Shown here: one piece after another, positions 37,779 through 47,538 of the stretch | Numbering within the stretch: the stretch's first letter is position 1 | How the letters are laid out: every line of letters begins with the position of its first letter | The notes under the pieces: model-generated | Told to the model about the DNA's origin: nothing | Seen by the model: the letters and a program-made list of their open reading frames with translations, nothing else | The model's database searches: none | Program-made: the position numbers and the translations under genes | Source: Astropecten irregularis | Taxonomy: Eukaryota; Echinodermata; Asteroidea; Paxillosida; Astropectinidae | DNA: 64,000 nt | Reading direction: 5' to 3' | NCBI GenBank assembly: GCA_963971285.1 | Contig: OZ020254.1 | Coordinates: 5,394,001-5,458,000 of the forward strand

Positions 37779-38217
37779 AGCGTGTCCCCCAAATAACGCG
37801 ACACTTTTTCGGGACCATTATGTTAAAATTAAATTGTTTACCACTTCAATTTTCAGCTATGCGATACAACCATGTCTTGGCTATCACCATGTAGAATGTA
37901 AGCAAAATCGGGCTGAAGTTGGCGATAATATTACAAATTGAAAGAGTACTATTTAAAAACAAATTTGCAGTATTCCAGAATAAGTGGTTATAAATACATA
38001 CATAATGTATATTGAAAGAAAGATGAAAATCGGGTTTTGAGGTTGGGTAATCCAGTCTTAGTTTTCCCCCTCAATTTCAGTCCAACTATGTTCAACTTTA
38101 ACATGGTGATAGCAGATAGCCAAGACATGGCTGTATCTATCTGAATCTTGAAGTGATAAACAGCTTAATGTTCATATAATAGTTCTCGACACAAAGCGTT
38201 GCGTTTTTTAGGGACAT
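37779..38217 (+). mobile_element. Element L, imperfect foldback with GTGTCCC ends
   Basis: Left end GTGTCCCCCAAATAACGCGA matches the inverse of the right end GCGTTGCGTTTTTTAGGGAC. Inner arms also pair: ACCATGTCTTGGCTATCACC (from about 37870) with the inverted GGTGATAGCAGATAGCCAAG and ACATGG (to about 38132). About 439 bp. It looks like a non-autonomous TIR element. No transposase frame. Confidence 0.65.
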
Positions 38218-38710
38218 AGGCCTATATAGGGTTCCCCATACACTTATGGCTTTTCAGACAGGATGCAACGCGTAAACAAATCCATTCACGAATTAATTTA
38301 CTGACTTGAGTATTGCTCATGGCAGTCCGGATATTATCAATAATATTGCTACCTTTGATCCACCTGATGGTGTTTGTCATGCGATGTAACCTTTGAACAT
38401 GTAATTGGAAACGCTGAGATACAAATAATCAAATGAATGACGAATGTTGTAAACAAACCAAGGAAAAAAAATCACAACCGTTCTACAGACATTCTTTCAA
38501 ACTGGCAGAACTCAAGGATAATTTGGAACTTCGAAACATAACAAACAATCCCCGGGAGTTGAAAACAAAATAATATAGCAAAGTCGTTTGTTTCGTTTTG
38601 CTGCGGTGCCTTATTTATTGGAAACACTGAACTGAAACATTACTGCGAATATGATTGACATAAAGATAATTATCAAAGAGAAGCGAAACAGAGTACACTT
38701 GTCTTTAAAA
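38218..38710. other. Unassigned stretch, no gene seen
   Basis: AT-rich flank between elements L and F. Nothing recognised. Confidence 0.4.
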
Positions 38711-38983
38711 CTTAAGAGGTGTTTTTACACTGTCAACATGTCGGTAACAATCTCGGTAACATGTTGCCCAGGTACGTTGTTGCTGAAAATGTTGTCAGTG
38801 TACACAGAGCAAAACGAGTTGGGTAACATGTCACAGCAACATCTCGGTAACTTGTTGGCCAAATTTGCTAGTGTACACAGGGCCCAAAGTCGTGTTGCCC
38901 ATGCAGGTGTGTTGTCCTAACTACATGGGCAACATGTTACCGAGATTGTTACCGAAAATATTGACAGCGTACACTCTGCTTTA
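38711..38983 (-). mobile_element. Family F inverted-repeat element
   Basis: The ends pair through TACACTGTCAACATGTCGGT on the left and the inverted ACCGAAAATATTGACAGCGT plus ACACTCTGCTTT on the right. The interior has GGTAACATGTTGCCC, GTGTACACAGAGCAAAACGA and ACATGGGCAACATGTTACCG. Orientation set relative to the copies at 43.3 and 60.7 kb, which run the other way. Confidence 0.8.
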
Positions 38984-40179
38984 GTATCATCATGGTCATA
39001 AAACACCTTAAAACTCATTTGAAAGAAAAATACGAATTTGAGCTATATAATACGAAAGCTATAATGAAAGCTATTACGGGGTTTTAAGTTGTTGTTTTGC
39101 TTGCCACGGGTAATGCGGGTTTGGGAGGGAAAACAGGATCATTATAACCGAGAACCCACTGGGCTGACACAGTCAGCACGGGATTATGCAGAATTAGTGA
39201 CTTGCAATTTTTTCCTCCCCCGGTGTTTTCAATTTGCTGGAGGTATTTTACACGGGGAATCTCAAGATTGTTTCCAAGCAGGAGCAGACTAATTACCAGG
39301 TGCTGGAGTGACATGCGGGAGGACGGGCCACTGAGGAAGGGGCGTGACGAATTTGTCCCGTGATGCGTTTGTATAGCAAAGACAGAGAACATACAGCGTG
39401 CAAATCGCAAAATGAGCGAAGATTCACAGGAGCAATTTCAGAACGCGACTCTGGATTGGAAGGCATGCCCTGAGGATTAACTGCCAAGTCGCCAAAAATG
39501 TCTTACTCGTAAGATCTCAAATTAGAGCAACATAGGCCCAAGTCATTTCCCGATGCCTTAGCAATTCACCACATGCGATAGAGCCGTGATGTGAGGGATG
39601 ACACCCCCTTTTTTTGATTGATGTTTTCTCTTGAAAGAGCACGCAATTTGCTTTCAGGATAGCAAACTTGATACTCGCCCGAAGTCGGCTCTCTCCGGGA
39701 TATTTCAGGATTTGTTTTTAGATAATTCAAGTCATGTCTATTTGGGAGGTTTGATGGTTAAATTGGAAACACCATGATTATATAAATTGTATAAGCTAGG
39801 GATATGAGTTCTTTACGCATAGGACACTTGGTACTGTGTATGAAGGTCATGTACCTACAATCAGTGTGTGTTATTCATGTTGGGCTGTGTAAATTTATTG
39901 ATAAAAGGTAAAGACTTTTTTTCCCATTATCGAGAGTATATAACAACCTCTTATTGGAGTTAAGAACTACAGCCAATAGATTCGGGAGGCTACGTACGCA
40001 AATTTAAATGTAACCAGAATATAAAATATGAAATTGCGCCTTACATACAGCGTAGTGTCGACATGCATAAGTTGCGATATTCTGCGCAATCACAATGCGC
40101 CCACGAACGGCTATTAGTTCTTCTATCAGGGGCGGAGATAACGGGGGATACACCCCCAGAATTTCATTTGTATATATAA
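38984..40179. other. Unassigned stretch, no gene seen
   Basis: The minus frame 39084-39410 (108 codons) has no recognised motif. GGGGGATACACCCCC at about 40144 is a small hairpin. No other structure. Confidence 0.4.
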
Positions 40180-40345
40180 GGCCTAGCGGTATGGCATCTG
40201 CACAAGTAAGCAGGAGGTCGTGGGCTCGAATCCCAACTGAGCCAGCGTATGATTTTTTTTTCATGTGCATTCAACAAGCACTGAGTATGCAGTGCTCATC
40301 CACGTCGGTGAAGGGCAAGCCTATTTTGTACAGTATTCATTGTGC
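40180..40345 (+). mobile_element. tRNA-derived SINE copy 1
   Basis: tRNA-like head at 40180-40243: A-box-like TAGCGGTATGG, anticodon arm CTGC/GCAG, B box GGGCTCGAATCCC, acceptor remnant GAGCC. Then GCGTATGATTTTTTTTTCAT, GCACTGAGTATGCAGTGCTC and GGTGAAGGGCAAGCC, ending AT-rich. The body after the B box aligns with the minus-strand copy at 19.3 kb. It carries a pol III internal promoter of the usual SINE type and no protein. Confidence 0.75.
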
Positions 40346-40612
40346 ACATACGTACAACCCAGCTTAAGGATCCCAAGGTCCGAAGATTGTGTACGCCACT
40401 GACTTGTATACATTGCAACGAGTGCAGACATCCATGAGTCTAAACTCTTGACTCACGTTGATGAATTGCCACTAGACTTTGTCTGTTCTCTGACCATCAG
40501 ATGTTGCCGTACAGCGAAAACACGGGAGAGTCGAACCGGGTCCGCTGACTGACTGGGCTATACATTTCTCTCTGACGGATCTCGTGCATGATGACCGTCA
40601 AAAAAAAAGGTG
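40346..40612. other. Unassigned spacer
   Basis: Contains a lone B-box-like GGTTCGACTC on the minus strand (about 40526-40538) without a matching A box at the right distance. No gene. Confidence 0.4.
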
Positions 40613-41093
40613 ACCGAGATTGGTGATGTTTTTCAAAACAAACAAAATGACACTCAAAGGTTAAGTAAAGCACATATTGAACAAGCACTCTCTCCTGCTT
40701 ATTAAAAAAAGAATGAAACAAATTGATCATTCCTAAGAGGACTTTTATGTCTATTTTAATAAAGGTACTCACTTTGCAAGCTGTCCATGGAATGTTAATG
40801 CTTGACTGAATGTAAACATCTACCGGTAAGTAGCAAAGGGTATTCAATATTCATTTTAGCTTCATTACATCTACAATGCTTACTTAACATATGTTTTATC
40901 AAGTAGCCCATGGATAGTTTGCACAATGAGTACCTTTCTCAAAATAGACATAAGTCCTCTTAGGAATGATCAATTTGTTTTTTCCTTTTTTTTGCAATAA
41001 GCAGGATAGTCTAGAGTGCTTGTTAAATACAATTCTGATTTATTGAACGTTTGATTGCTATTTGTTTGTTTTAAAAAAACATCACTAATCCCG
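40613..41093. mobile_element. Element K, 480-bp foldback with about 180-bp arms
   Basis: The left arm (40613-40790) and right arm (40907-41093) are long inverted copies. TTGATCATTCCTAAGAGGAC (about 40722) pairs with GTCCTCTTAGGAATGATCAA (about 40953), and GAGATTGGTGATG at the outer left pairs with CATCACTAATCC at the outer right. The loop is about 115 bp. No coding capacity. Its right end coincides with the first base of a family D element. Confidence 0.8.
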
Positions 41094-41234
41094 GGGTCGA
41101 TTTTACACAGCCCCACGATCGATCGCAACTCGACTGGATAACCCATCGTAGGGAGGCCTATCCTACTGAGTACTGCAATGCATCATAAGTCCTACGATTG
41201 ATAGTAAGTTACGATGAGTTTGGTGAAATGGACG
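41093..41234 (+). mobile_element. Family D palindromic MITE at edge of foldback K
   Basis: GGGGTCGATTTTACACAGCC on the left, TCCTACGATTGATAGTAAGT and GTTTGGTGAAATGGAC on the right. The central CTCGAGTTACGA is altered to CTCGACTGGATA. The ends are more eroded than in the 12.4 kb copy. Confidence 0.78.
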
Positions 41235-41626
41235 ACCGAACTTCTTTCTGACTCGGACCCTATAATGTTCCCGAATATTCCACAGATCGCTTCGTCTTGA
41301 CTATTTCTAAGAAATGTCTGATTACAATGGCGCCACTGCAAATATTACGGAACCCTCGCTATCTTAATGTTGACATTATGTGATCCTATGTTTTATTTTG
41401 ATAACGGTAGATATGTCTCTGGTTTGTTTCAACGAAGTTTGGTTAAATTATCTTTATATTAAAAAATACAACATTCAAGAGTAGACACAGACGATTCATG
41501 TTGCCGCCATGTTCACTTCAAAATAATGCTCATAAGTCCAGTATGATATTGGCTGCATACCAGCAACATGATGTAGGACAGAGGATTTGTGTAGGGCTTT
41601 TGAGGTAGTCGGACTGCGTTTAATTT
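41235..41626. other. Unassigned stretch, no gene seen
   Basis: Nothing recognised between the family D and family E elements. Confidence 0.4.
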
Positions 41627-41861
41627 GGGGCCAATTTCATAGAGCTGCTCAGCACAATGAATTGCTTAGCACAAAAATAGCTTGCCTAATAAAACAAACC
41701 ACCATTGAAAATTCCATTTGATATTCATGGTCAGCGAACAACAGCCAAAGAACAATTTCAAGCGATACATCAGAAATTTGGTCGTTAATCCTGTTTTTAC
41801 TAAGACAGAAAAGTCATGCTTAGCGAATTTTTGTGCTAAGCAGCTCTATGAAATTGGCCCC
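41627..41861 (+). mobile_element. Family E TIR element, complete
   Basis: Ends GGGGCCAATTTCATAGAGCT and its inverse AGCTCTATGAAATTGGCCCC. The inner arms CTGCTCAGCACAATGAATTG and GCGAATTTTTGTGCTAAGCA also pair. 235 bp with no frame. The second copy is at 60.1 kb. Confidence 0.85.
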
Positions 41862-42024
41862 TGGATATAATCAGAAAAAAGGTCTCGCTAGCATGACATG
41901 ACGTTCCCAAATTAGCAACATTTAAGTTCAATTCCTGTCACTAGTAAGCAAATACCCAATTTATCATCAATACAGATCTATTTTTCTCCCAAGTCGGCAC
42001 AATTTTGTACTCCAAGCCGAGCCA

Positions 42025-42396
42025 TTAAAGGTATGATACATGATTGGTAAATGTCACAGAACAGCACTCACACTTTGTCCGATCAAACATGTGCATGAAA
42101 TACTAAACACGTGAAAATTCAGGCTCAATCAGACATCTGAGTCATGAGCAAAAAGCGAAAACCCGACTTAATTTTTCGTATAAAACATAAAGAATGGTTT
42201 CCGAATGGTTTTTACCCCGAGATCAAAACTGGTTTTGGTCGTTGTTTTACTAATATCTGGATAAATACATCATTTCAAGCTGAACATCTTAACGGTATGT
42301 TTCTAACAGCACCATCTTCATATCCTGAAAGTTATACGTAAATCAGTGAACATTTCTGTTTGGGCATGTAATACCAATCCTGTACTGTATCTTTAA
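42025..42396 (+). mobile_element. Family B element, complete
   Basis: TTAAAGGTATGATACATGAT to CTGTACTGTATCTTTAA. The left half reads GTCACAGAACAGCACTCACA and CAGACATCTGAGTCATGAGC; the right half is shared with family A. A short duplication, GAATGGTTT twice, lies at the centre where relatives have the GATC palindrome. Confidence 0.87.
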
Positions 42397-42926
42397 GTTA
42401 TTGAGTTCCGTATGACATCGTTTAAGCCTTTCAAACCAAAAATGGCGCACGGTTTCTGCATCCGGATATTTGACGATGTGAGCAATGTTCACATTGATCA
42501 TTAATAAATAATCAGTTCATCATTCACTGCCACGGTGGGGGAACATTTTGAGAGACCACCATGCACGAATCCCCCCTGCATGGGCACATGCGTGGTGTCA
42601 TGATCATGATGTCTATAGTCTCTGGCGCCAATCGTTAATAACCACCCAAATCCCTCATGTTAACATTCCAGACCCTGCCATCATTTCCAATGAAACATCA
42701 AAGACAAACATATACGTGAATGTACAGAGCAGCATTGAAAGCTTCATGACAGCCCAAGATCGATTCTGAAAACATTTATTTATTGAGCCAGAGGTCCATG
42801 GATCTCTGTTTACCATCTGATATATTAAATCTCTTTTAATCAGAGAAGAAGAAGATGAATGTGTCCTTACTTTGCTTGTTTCAATGTCAAGCATTTGGAT
42901 AAAAATGCTCGGCAAATTCAGAGTAC
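42397..42926. other. Unassigned stretch, no gene seen
   Basis: Contains CCACCATGCAC and GCATGGGCACATGCGTGGTG, a loose inverted pair at about 42557-42598. No gene. Confidence 0.4.
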
Positions 42927-43103
42927 TGGAGAACGCCACTATAACGAACATCGCTTTACCGAACATTTGGCTATACCAAACATCATCTTTGACTCCCGTT
43001 TTTGTGTACCAAACATACCCAATATGGTTCCATCACTATAACGAACGACCACATAGCGGACAATATTTATGTATCCCGCCATGTTCGTAATGGCGGCGTT
43101 CCA
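42927..43103 (+). mobile_element. Element Q, short inverted-repeat element
   Basis: GGAGAACGCCACTATAACGA at the left and TAATGGCGGCGTTCC at the right form inverted ends over 177 bp. CACTATAACGAAC recurs inside at about 43031, and variants ACCGAACAT / ACCAAACAT are scattered between. No coding capacity. Confidence 0.55.
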
Positions 43104-43314
43104 CAGAACTTTGTTTTTGCATGCAGACCAATTTTCATCTCATGATCAGACACGGAGATTCCTCTTTCGGGGCGTGTGTCAATCGAATTTGATTTATTAT
43201 TTCTTTAGAGGGAAAATCTCTGGTTATCTTTCTCTAATATTCCAACACAATAAACACGGCTAGAACACAACACGACAACAACAGCATTACACTAAAGCAC
43301 AACACAACATAGCA

Positions 43315-43575
43315 TAAAGCAGAGTGTACACTGTCAACATTTTAGGTAACAATCTCGGTAACATTTTGCCCAGGTAGGGCAACGCACCTGGGCAACACGA
43401 CTTTGGGCCCAGTGTACACTGACAACATTTGCCCAACATGTTACCGAGATGTTGCTGCGACATGTTAACCAACTCCTTTTGCTCTGTGTACACTCGAATT
43501 TGCAGCTGACAGCATTTTATATATACGTTTTATATACCGTGATTGTTTACATGTTGACAGTGTACACTCTGCTTA
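43315..43575 (+). mobile_element. Family F inverted-repeat element, complete
   Basis: TAAAGCAGAGTGTACACTGT at the left and its inverse ACAGTGTACACTCTGCTTA at the right. Interior ATCTCGGTAACATTTTGCCC, CACCTGGGCAACACGACTTT, AACATGTTACCGAGATGTTG. 261 bp with no protein. Confidence 0.85.
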
Positions 43576-43823
43576 ATGCGACACACACAATGTAAACCAG
43601 TAAATGATTAAAAGACAAACTGTACAAATAACAAGAACAATTTGAGCGACAATAAATGAAGACAATAAATGAATCATCATGTGATGAATGGTTGCTATAC
43701 AACTCTTACACGTAATAACTGCAAAATTACTGAATATTTACGAATAAGATACCCAGAACGGATACGGTTTTCAAAGAGTATCAGGCACCCAAAATGTTTT
43801 AACCCACTTGACTATATAATGCC

Positions 43824-44184
43824 TTAAAGGTCATATCATACTTTGTTTTTTTGTCAAAGAAATGCAGATTCATGGGCAAAAATATCAAGACAGATACAGT
43901 AACAGTCACCTGTGAAAATTTCAGTCCCATACGGTGCCCACTTTTTTAGAAAACAGTGAAAAACGGCCACAGTATTTCTTAAGTCTTTTCTCTTTTATTT
44001 TTGATCTTTTAAAAGATCAAAAAGATTTTCGGTTGTTGTTTTACTCTTTTATGGATAAATACACCATTTCAGACGGAAAGGTTTTAACGGTATGCCTACC
44101 ACCACCATCTACCTAGGTAAATTATATGTAAATCTGTGAACATTTATGTTTTGGTGTCTTACCAAAGTATGATACTACCTTTAA
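43824..44184 (+). mobile_element. Family A element, complete, near consensus
   Basis: 361 bp from TTAAAGGTCATATCATACTT to CAAAGTATGATACTACCTTT plus AAG. The central palindrome GATCTTTTAAAAGATC is perfect here and, with flanking T and A runs, makes a 26-base self-complementary stretch. Best single reference for the family with the copy at 63.4 kb. Confidence 0.9.
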
Positions 44185-44947
44185 GTGGTGAATTTGTAGT
44201 CAAAACACTTTTTTCTATAGAGCATCTGATCAAAATTCCTAGAGTCAAGCCTAACTCATCTCCAAAGCCAGTGTCACTCTATCCTTGGTTGCGTTCAGTG
44301 AAGCAACGGTTACATTATTTGAATCAATCAGTGCATATGCAGGTGTTGAATCCTTGAACTTGCAGATGTTCATATAGCCATGCACAAACAGGTGGGACAA
44401 TCGTAAAGAAGCCTTACGGTAGCATATCCATATACAGGCAGATTATTATTAAATATCCAACTCAAGTGCAAGTACGTGTGCACTTTTGATCGACCGGTGC
44501 TAATCACAATATTCACATAATTAACGGACGAGATGGTATATACTGTGGTTGGTATACCGACTTTGCACTTTGACAGTTGGCACGGAAAAGACATTAAAAA
44601 AGTGAAGCTATAATTGGATATCGATTTGAATTTATTCACAATCACCTGTAAAATACCCTGAGTGATTCTGCCAATCTTTATAATACAGTCTGTACTACAA
44701 CATAATGCATGTGGTTTGGTATACAAAAACAGGATGTGATAAAAACACAAAAATGAACCTATCCATCATTCCAGATCGTAAAATAATGGGGCATTCAAAT
44801 AGTCAAGACATTAGGAGGTCTACAGGTATCCCATTTCATTTTTTCCCCTTCAAGATAGGTCTATATACCCTGTTTCAGTGAGTTATGCATTATTCAGATG
44901 AAGATATATGTGGCTTTTAGCGATTTCCTGTAATGGTTAACACTCAC
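44185..44947. other. Unassigned stretch, no gene seen
   Basis: The minus frame 44370-44750 (126 codons) has no recognisable motif and is AT-rich. At the right end lies the splice-donor-like AAGGTGAGTG used by the weak exon candidate. Confidence 0.4.
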
Positions 44948-45164
44948 CTTGTCGATTAGATGCTTTAATAGCGTGCGGCACATTTTTACGAGCATCGCCA
45001 ACAAATTGGACCAGTCGGCTATATAGGGAATCATCATACGATGCGATATAAGGCCTATATGCCCACGCGACGACTAAGTGAGGACTCGCTGAGGCAATTG
45101 CTATCTCAGACCTAGATATTAGCCCTTCAATCACCACAGGCATTACGGATGGTGCTGTATCCAT
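44948..45164 (-). CDS. Weak first-exon candidate, unknown product
   Basis: On the minus strand an ATG at 45164-45162 in a usable context (GAGGGAAATGG) opens a frame of 72 codons. It runs to CAAG followed by GTGAGTG, a perfect match to the splice-donor consensus. The predicted peptide begins MDTAPSVMPVVIEG and holds VVAWAYRPYIASYDD and RLVQFVGDARKNVPHAI. I recognise no family, signal peptide or membrane span. A stop lies 12 codons upstream in frame, so a start exon rather than an internal exon would be needed. The partner exon is not identified and chance is a real alternative. Confidence 0.18.
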
Positions 45165-45507
45165 TTCCCTCGTGATGGATGTGTCATTGGCGATGATTTA
45201 ATAACAAGACTCTACCCCAATTTGATATGAAAACGGTACAGGTATTTGTTGAGGCTTAAAGTACATGTGTAAGCCTTATTTCGTGTTTTTTCTTCTCAAA
45301 GACAGGTTCCCTTTTCAGAAAGCAGTTTCACTGGACGCCCTGGGGAACACAAACGTAGCGCCAGTCTAAATACAAGAAATACTGAAGATGTACTGAAATT
45401 TCCGTTTGCAGATCCGACGTTTGACCGCACCGTACTTCACTCAGGCTCTGACGCGAGCTTTCCACGCTCGCTCTCACCAGGGAAAAGGGCAAGGAAGATT
45501 GGGAGAT

Positions 45508-45548
45508 AGAAAAAAGGAGGGGAGGGGAGAGTAGAGGGAAGGGAAGGA
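45508..45548 (+). repeat. Polypurine tract
   Basis: About 41 bases of purine with a single T, containing GGAGGGGAGGGGAGAG and GAGGGAAGGGAAGG. Quadruplex- or triplex-prone. Lies about 70 bases upstream of a TATA-like box. Confidence 0.65.
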
Positions 45549-45615
45549 CCGAACTAAGTGTCAGTCGCAAACTTGATGCATTCCTCGCCCCGAGGGCAGA
45601 GCCAAAGCTCAGTTG

Positions 45616-45623
45616 TATATAAG
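45616..45623 (+). promoter_or_regulatory. TATA-like box
   Basis: TATATAAG in the context TTGTATATAAGAGG is a good metazoan TATA box with GC-richer sequence upstream. No coding exon follows on the plus strand beyond a 62-codon shadow frame, so a real start site is only a possibility. Confidence 0.25.
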
Positions 45624-45825
45624 AGGAATTGCATGCTGTGCCCTTGTCCCTTTATCCGTAGGCTGCCAGCCTTCGTGTGGACAAGACAGCTTCATCGATC
45701 AACCGTCTTTCATGCACGGGAGGGAGATCCTTTTGCTGTCACTTGAGTCGTCACATGTCCTTTACGGACAGTCATGAGGCCTAATGCATGCGGTCCGGTG
45801 AAGGGTGTAGCAATGGACCATTGTG

Positions 45826-46600
45826 CTGACGTGGTCTTCTGCAGATATAACGTCGTGCTGACATGATTTTCAGTCTGATATAACTTCGTTCTGACAAGAT
45901 ATCCAGTCTGACATGACTTTTGTGATGACATGATATTCATTCTGATGTGACCTTTGTGGTGACGTGATCTTCAGTCTGGTATAACCTTTGTGCTGACATG
46001 ATCTTCAGTCTGATATTACCTGTGTGCTGACATGATTTTCATTCTGATATGACCTTTGTGAAGACGTGATCTTCAGTCTGATATGACCTTTGTGGTGACG
46101 TGATCTTCAGTCTGATATGACCTTTGTGGTGACGTGATCTTCAGTCTGATATGACCTTTGTGCTGACATGATCTTCATTCTGATAAGACCTTTGTGGTGA
46201 CGTGACCTTCAGTCTGATATATAACCTTTGTGCTGATATTTCCTTTGTGCCAGTGTCGATAAGACCTTCAACCCATGATATTCATGGTAAAACTGATATG
46301 ATCTTCATGATGATGTGACCTTGTGTTGATATGACCTTGATTCTGATATGACATTTGTGCTGACATGATCTTCATTCTGATATGACCTTTGTGCTGACGT
46401 GATCTTCAGTCTGATATAACCTTTGTGCTGACATGATCTTGAGTCTGATATGACCTTTGTGCTGACATGATCTTGAGTCTGATATGACCTTTGTGCTGAC
46501 ATGATCTTCAGTCTGATATAACCTTTGTGCTGATATTCCCTTTGTGCCGGTGTCGATAAGACCTTCAACCTGTGATGATATTCATGGTAAAACTAGTTTC
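45826..46600. repeat. 34-bp minisatellite with higher-order duplication
   Basis: About twenty copies of a 34-base unit, CTGATATGACCTTTGTGCTG followed by ACATGATCTTCAGT, with variants (GGTGACGTGATC, TTCATTCTGAT). A distinctive variant block (TGCTGATATT, CTTTGTGCC, GTGTCGATAAGACCTTCAAC, TTCATGGTAAAACT) occurs at about 46231 and again at about 46528, so a section of about 297 bases was duplicated as a block. Decayed units trail on to about 46880. Three units make 102 bases, so the minus strand can stay open and produces a spurious 87-codon repeat peptide. Confidence 0.9.
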
Positions 46601-47536
46601 ACACTGATTGAAATAATCTTAATTGTAGAAATGCCATCATTACACCACACATCGTGTGTGCTGATATGACTCACAATAATTATGCTTGAAAGACGTTAAT
46701 GTAGAGATGAAATTCACGCTGGGTTGACACACCTCCGTGCTAAAATGACCTGCTAAAATGACCTGTTCCAAAGGATGACCAACATGGTATGATAATTCTT
46801 ACTCTGAGACTCCGTTATGCTGAGGTGACCTTTGAGCTGAGATAATATACATGCTGAATTTATAACAAGATGACCTTTGGGATGACAATAATTTACACTT
46901 TGGTTAAAAGAGCATTTCTTTCACCCCAGGACTAGCCTATAGGTTGGGTTTGAAATATGTGACGGTCAAAATGCTTTCGAATTTGATATGAATTTACATC
47001 AACACTGCCCACGCCTACTCACCAATTTGTGTCACACACTAAACACTGATGCATGACCTGAACCTTTTACAAAACCTTATTGGCATTTCTCGGGTTGAGA
47101 TCTTCGCTGATCACCCTTCATCGAATATGCCACTTATATACTTATAAATGCCACTTAGATTGGAAACTTTCTTGAGAAAGAAAGAAAAGAGCCGGCCTGG
47201 AAGCCGCCATTAAACTACCACAGAATATGAAAAAAATTAGGTTTTTGAAGATCAGAATACGGCATCCGGTCCCTAAACATACATAACAGTCCACAACCCT
47301 CTCTGTAAAATATTACACAAATATTAAAACAACACAATTTCAATCGAGATTTGGTCATCTTTTATACCTGGATCTAGCTGTGTTTGTCGGGAAAGCTTAC
47401 CGATCTCCGCGCCAACAACCTTCAGTGGCCCAGGGCAGTAGAAACAATTGATTCTATTGGACCTGACGGTGCATTTTAGCTTATGTTAAGACGGCCTGGC
47501 TGTTGCATTGACATTTTGGTTAAATTACCCGTTATC
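46601..47536. other. Decayed array edge and unassigned spacer
   Basis: To about 46880, scattered GCTGATATGAC, GATGACCTTTG and GCTGAGGTGACC strings mark worn minisatellite units. From there to 47536 nothing is recognised. Confidence 0.45.
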
Positions 47537-47538
47537 TA

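Noticed and set aside
40508-40555. Minus-strand B-box-like GGTTCGACTC as another tRNA or SINE
   Set aside because: The only A-box-like string lies much too close, no acceptor stem forms, and it does not match the SINE copies.
46305-46568. 87-codon minus-strand frame with periodic peptide
   Set aside because: It lies wholly inside the 34-bp minisatellite; periodicity follows from 3 x 34 = 102 bases and not from a repeat protein.
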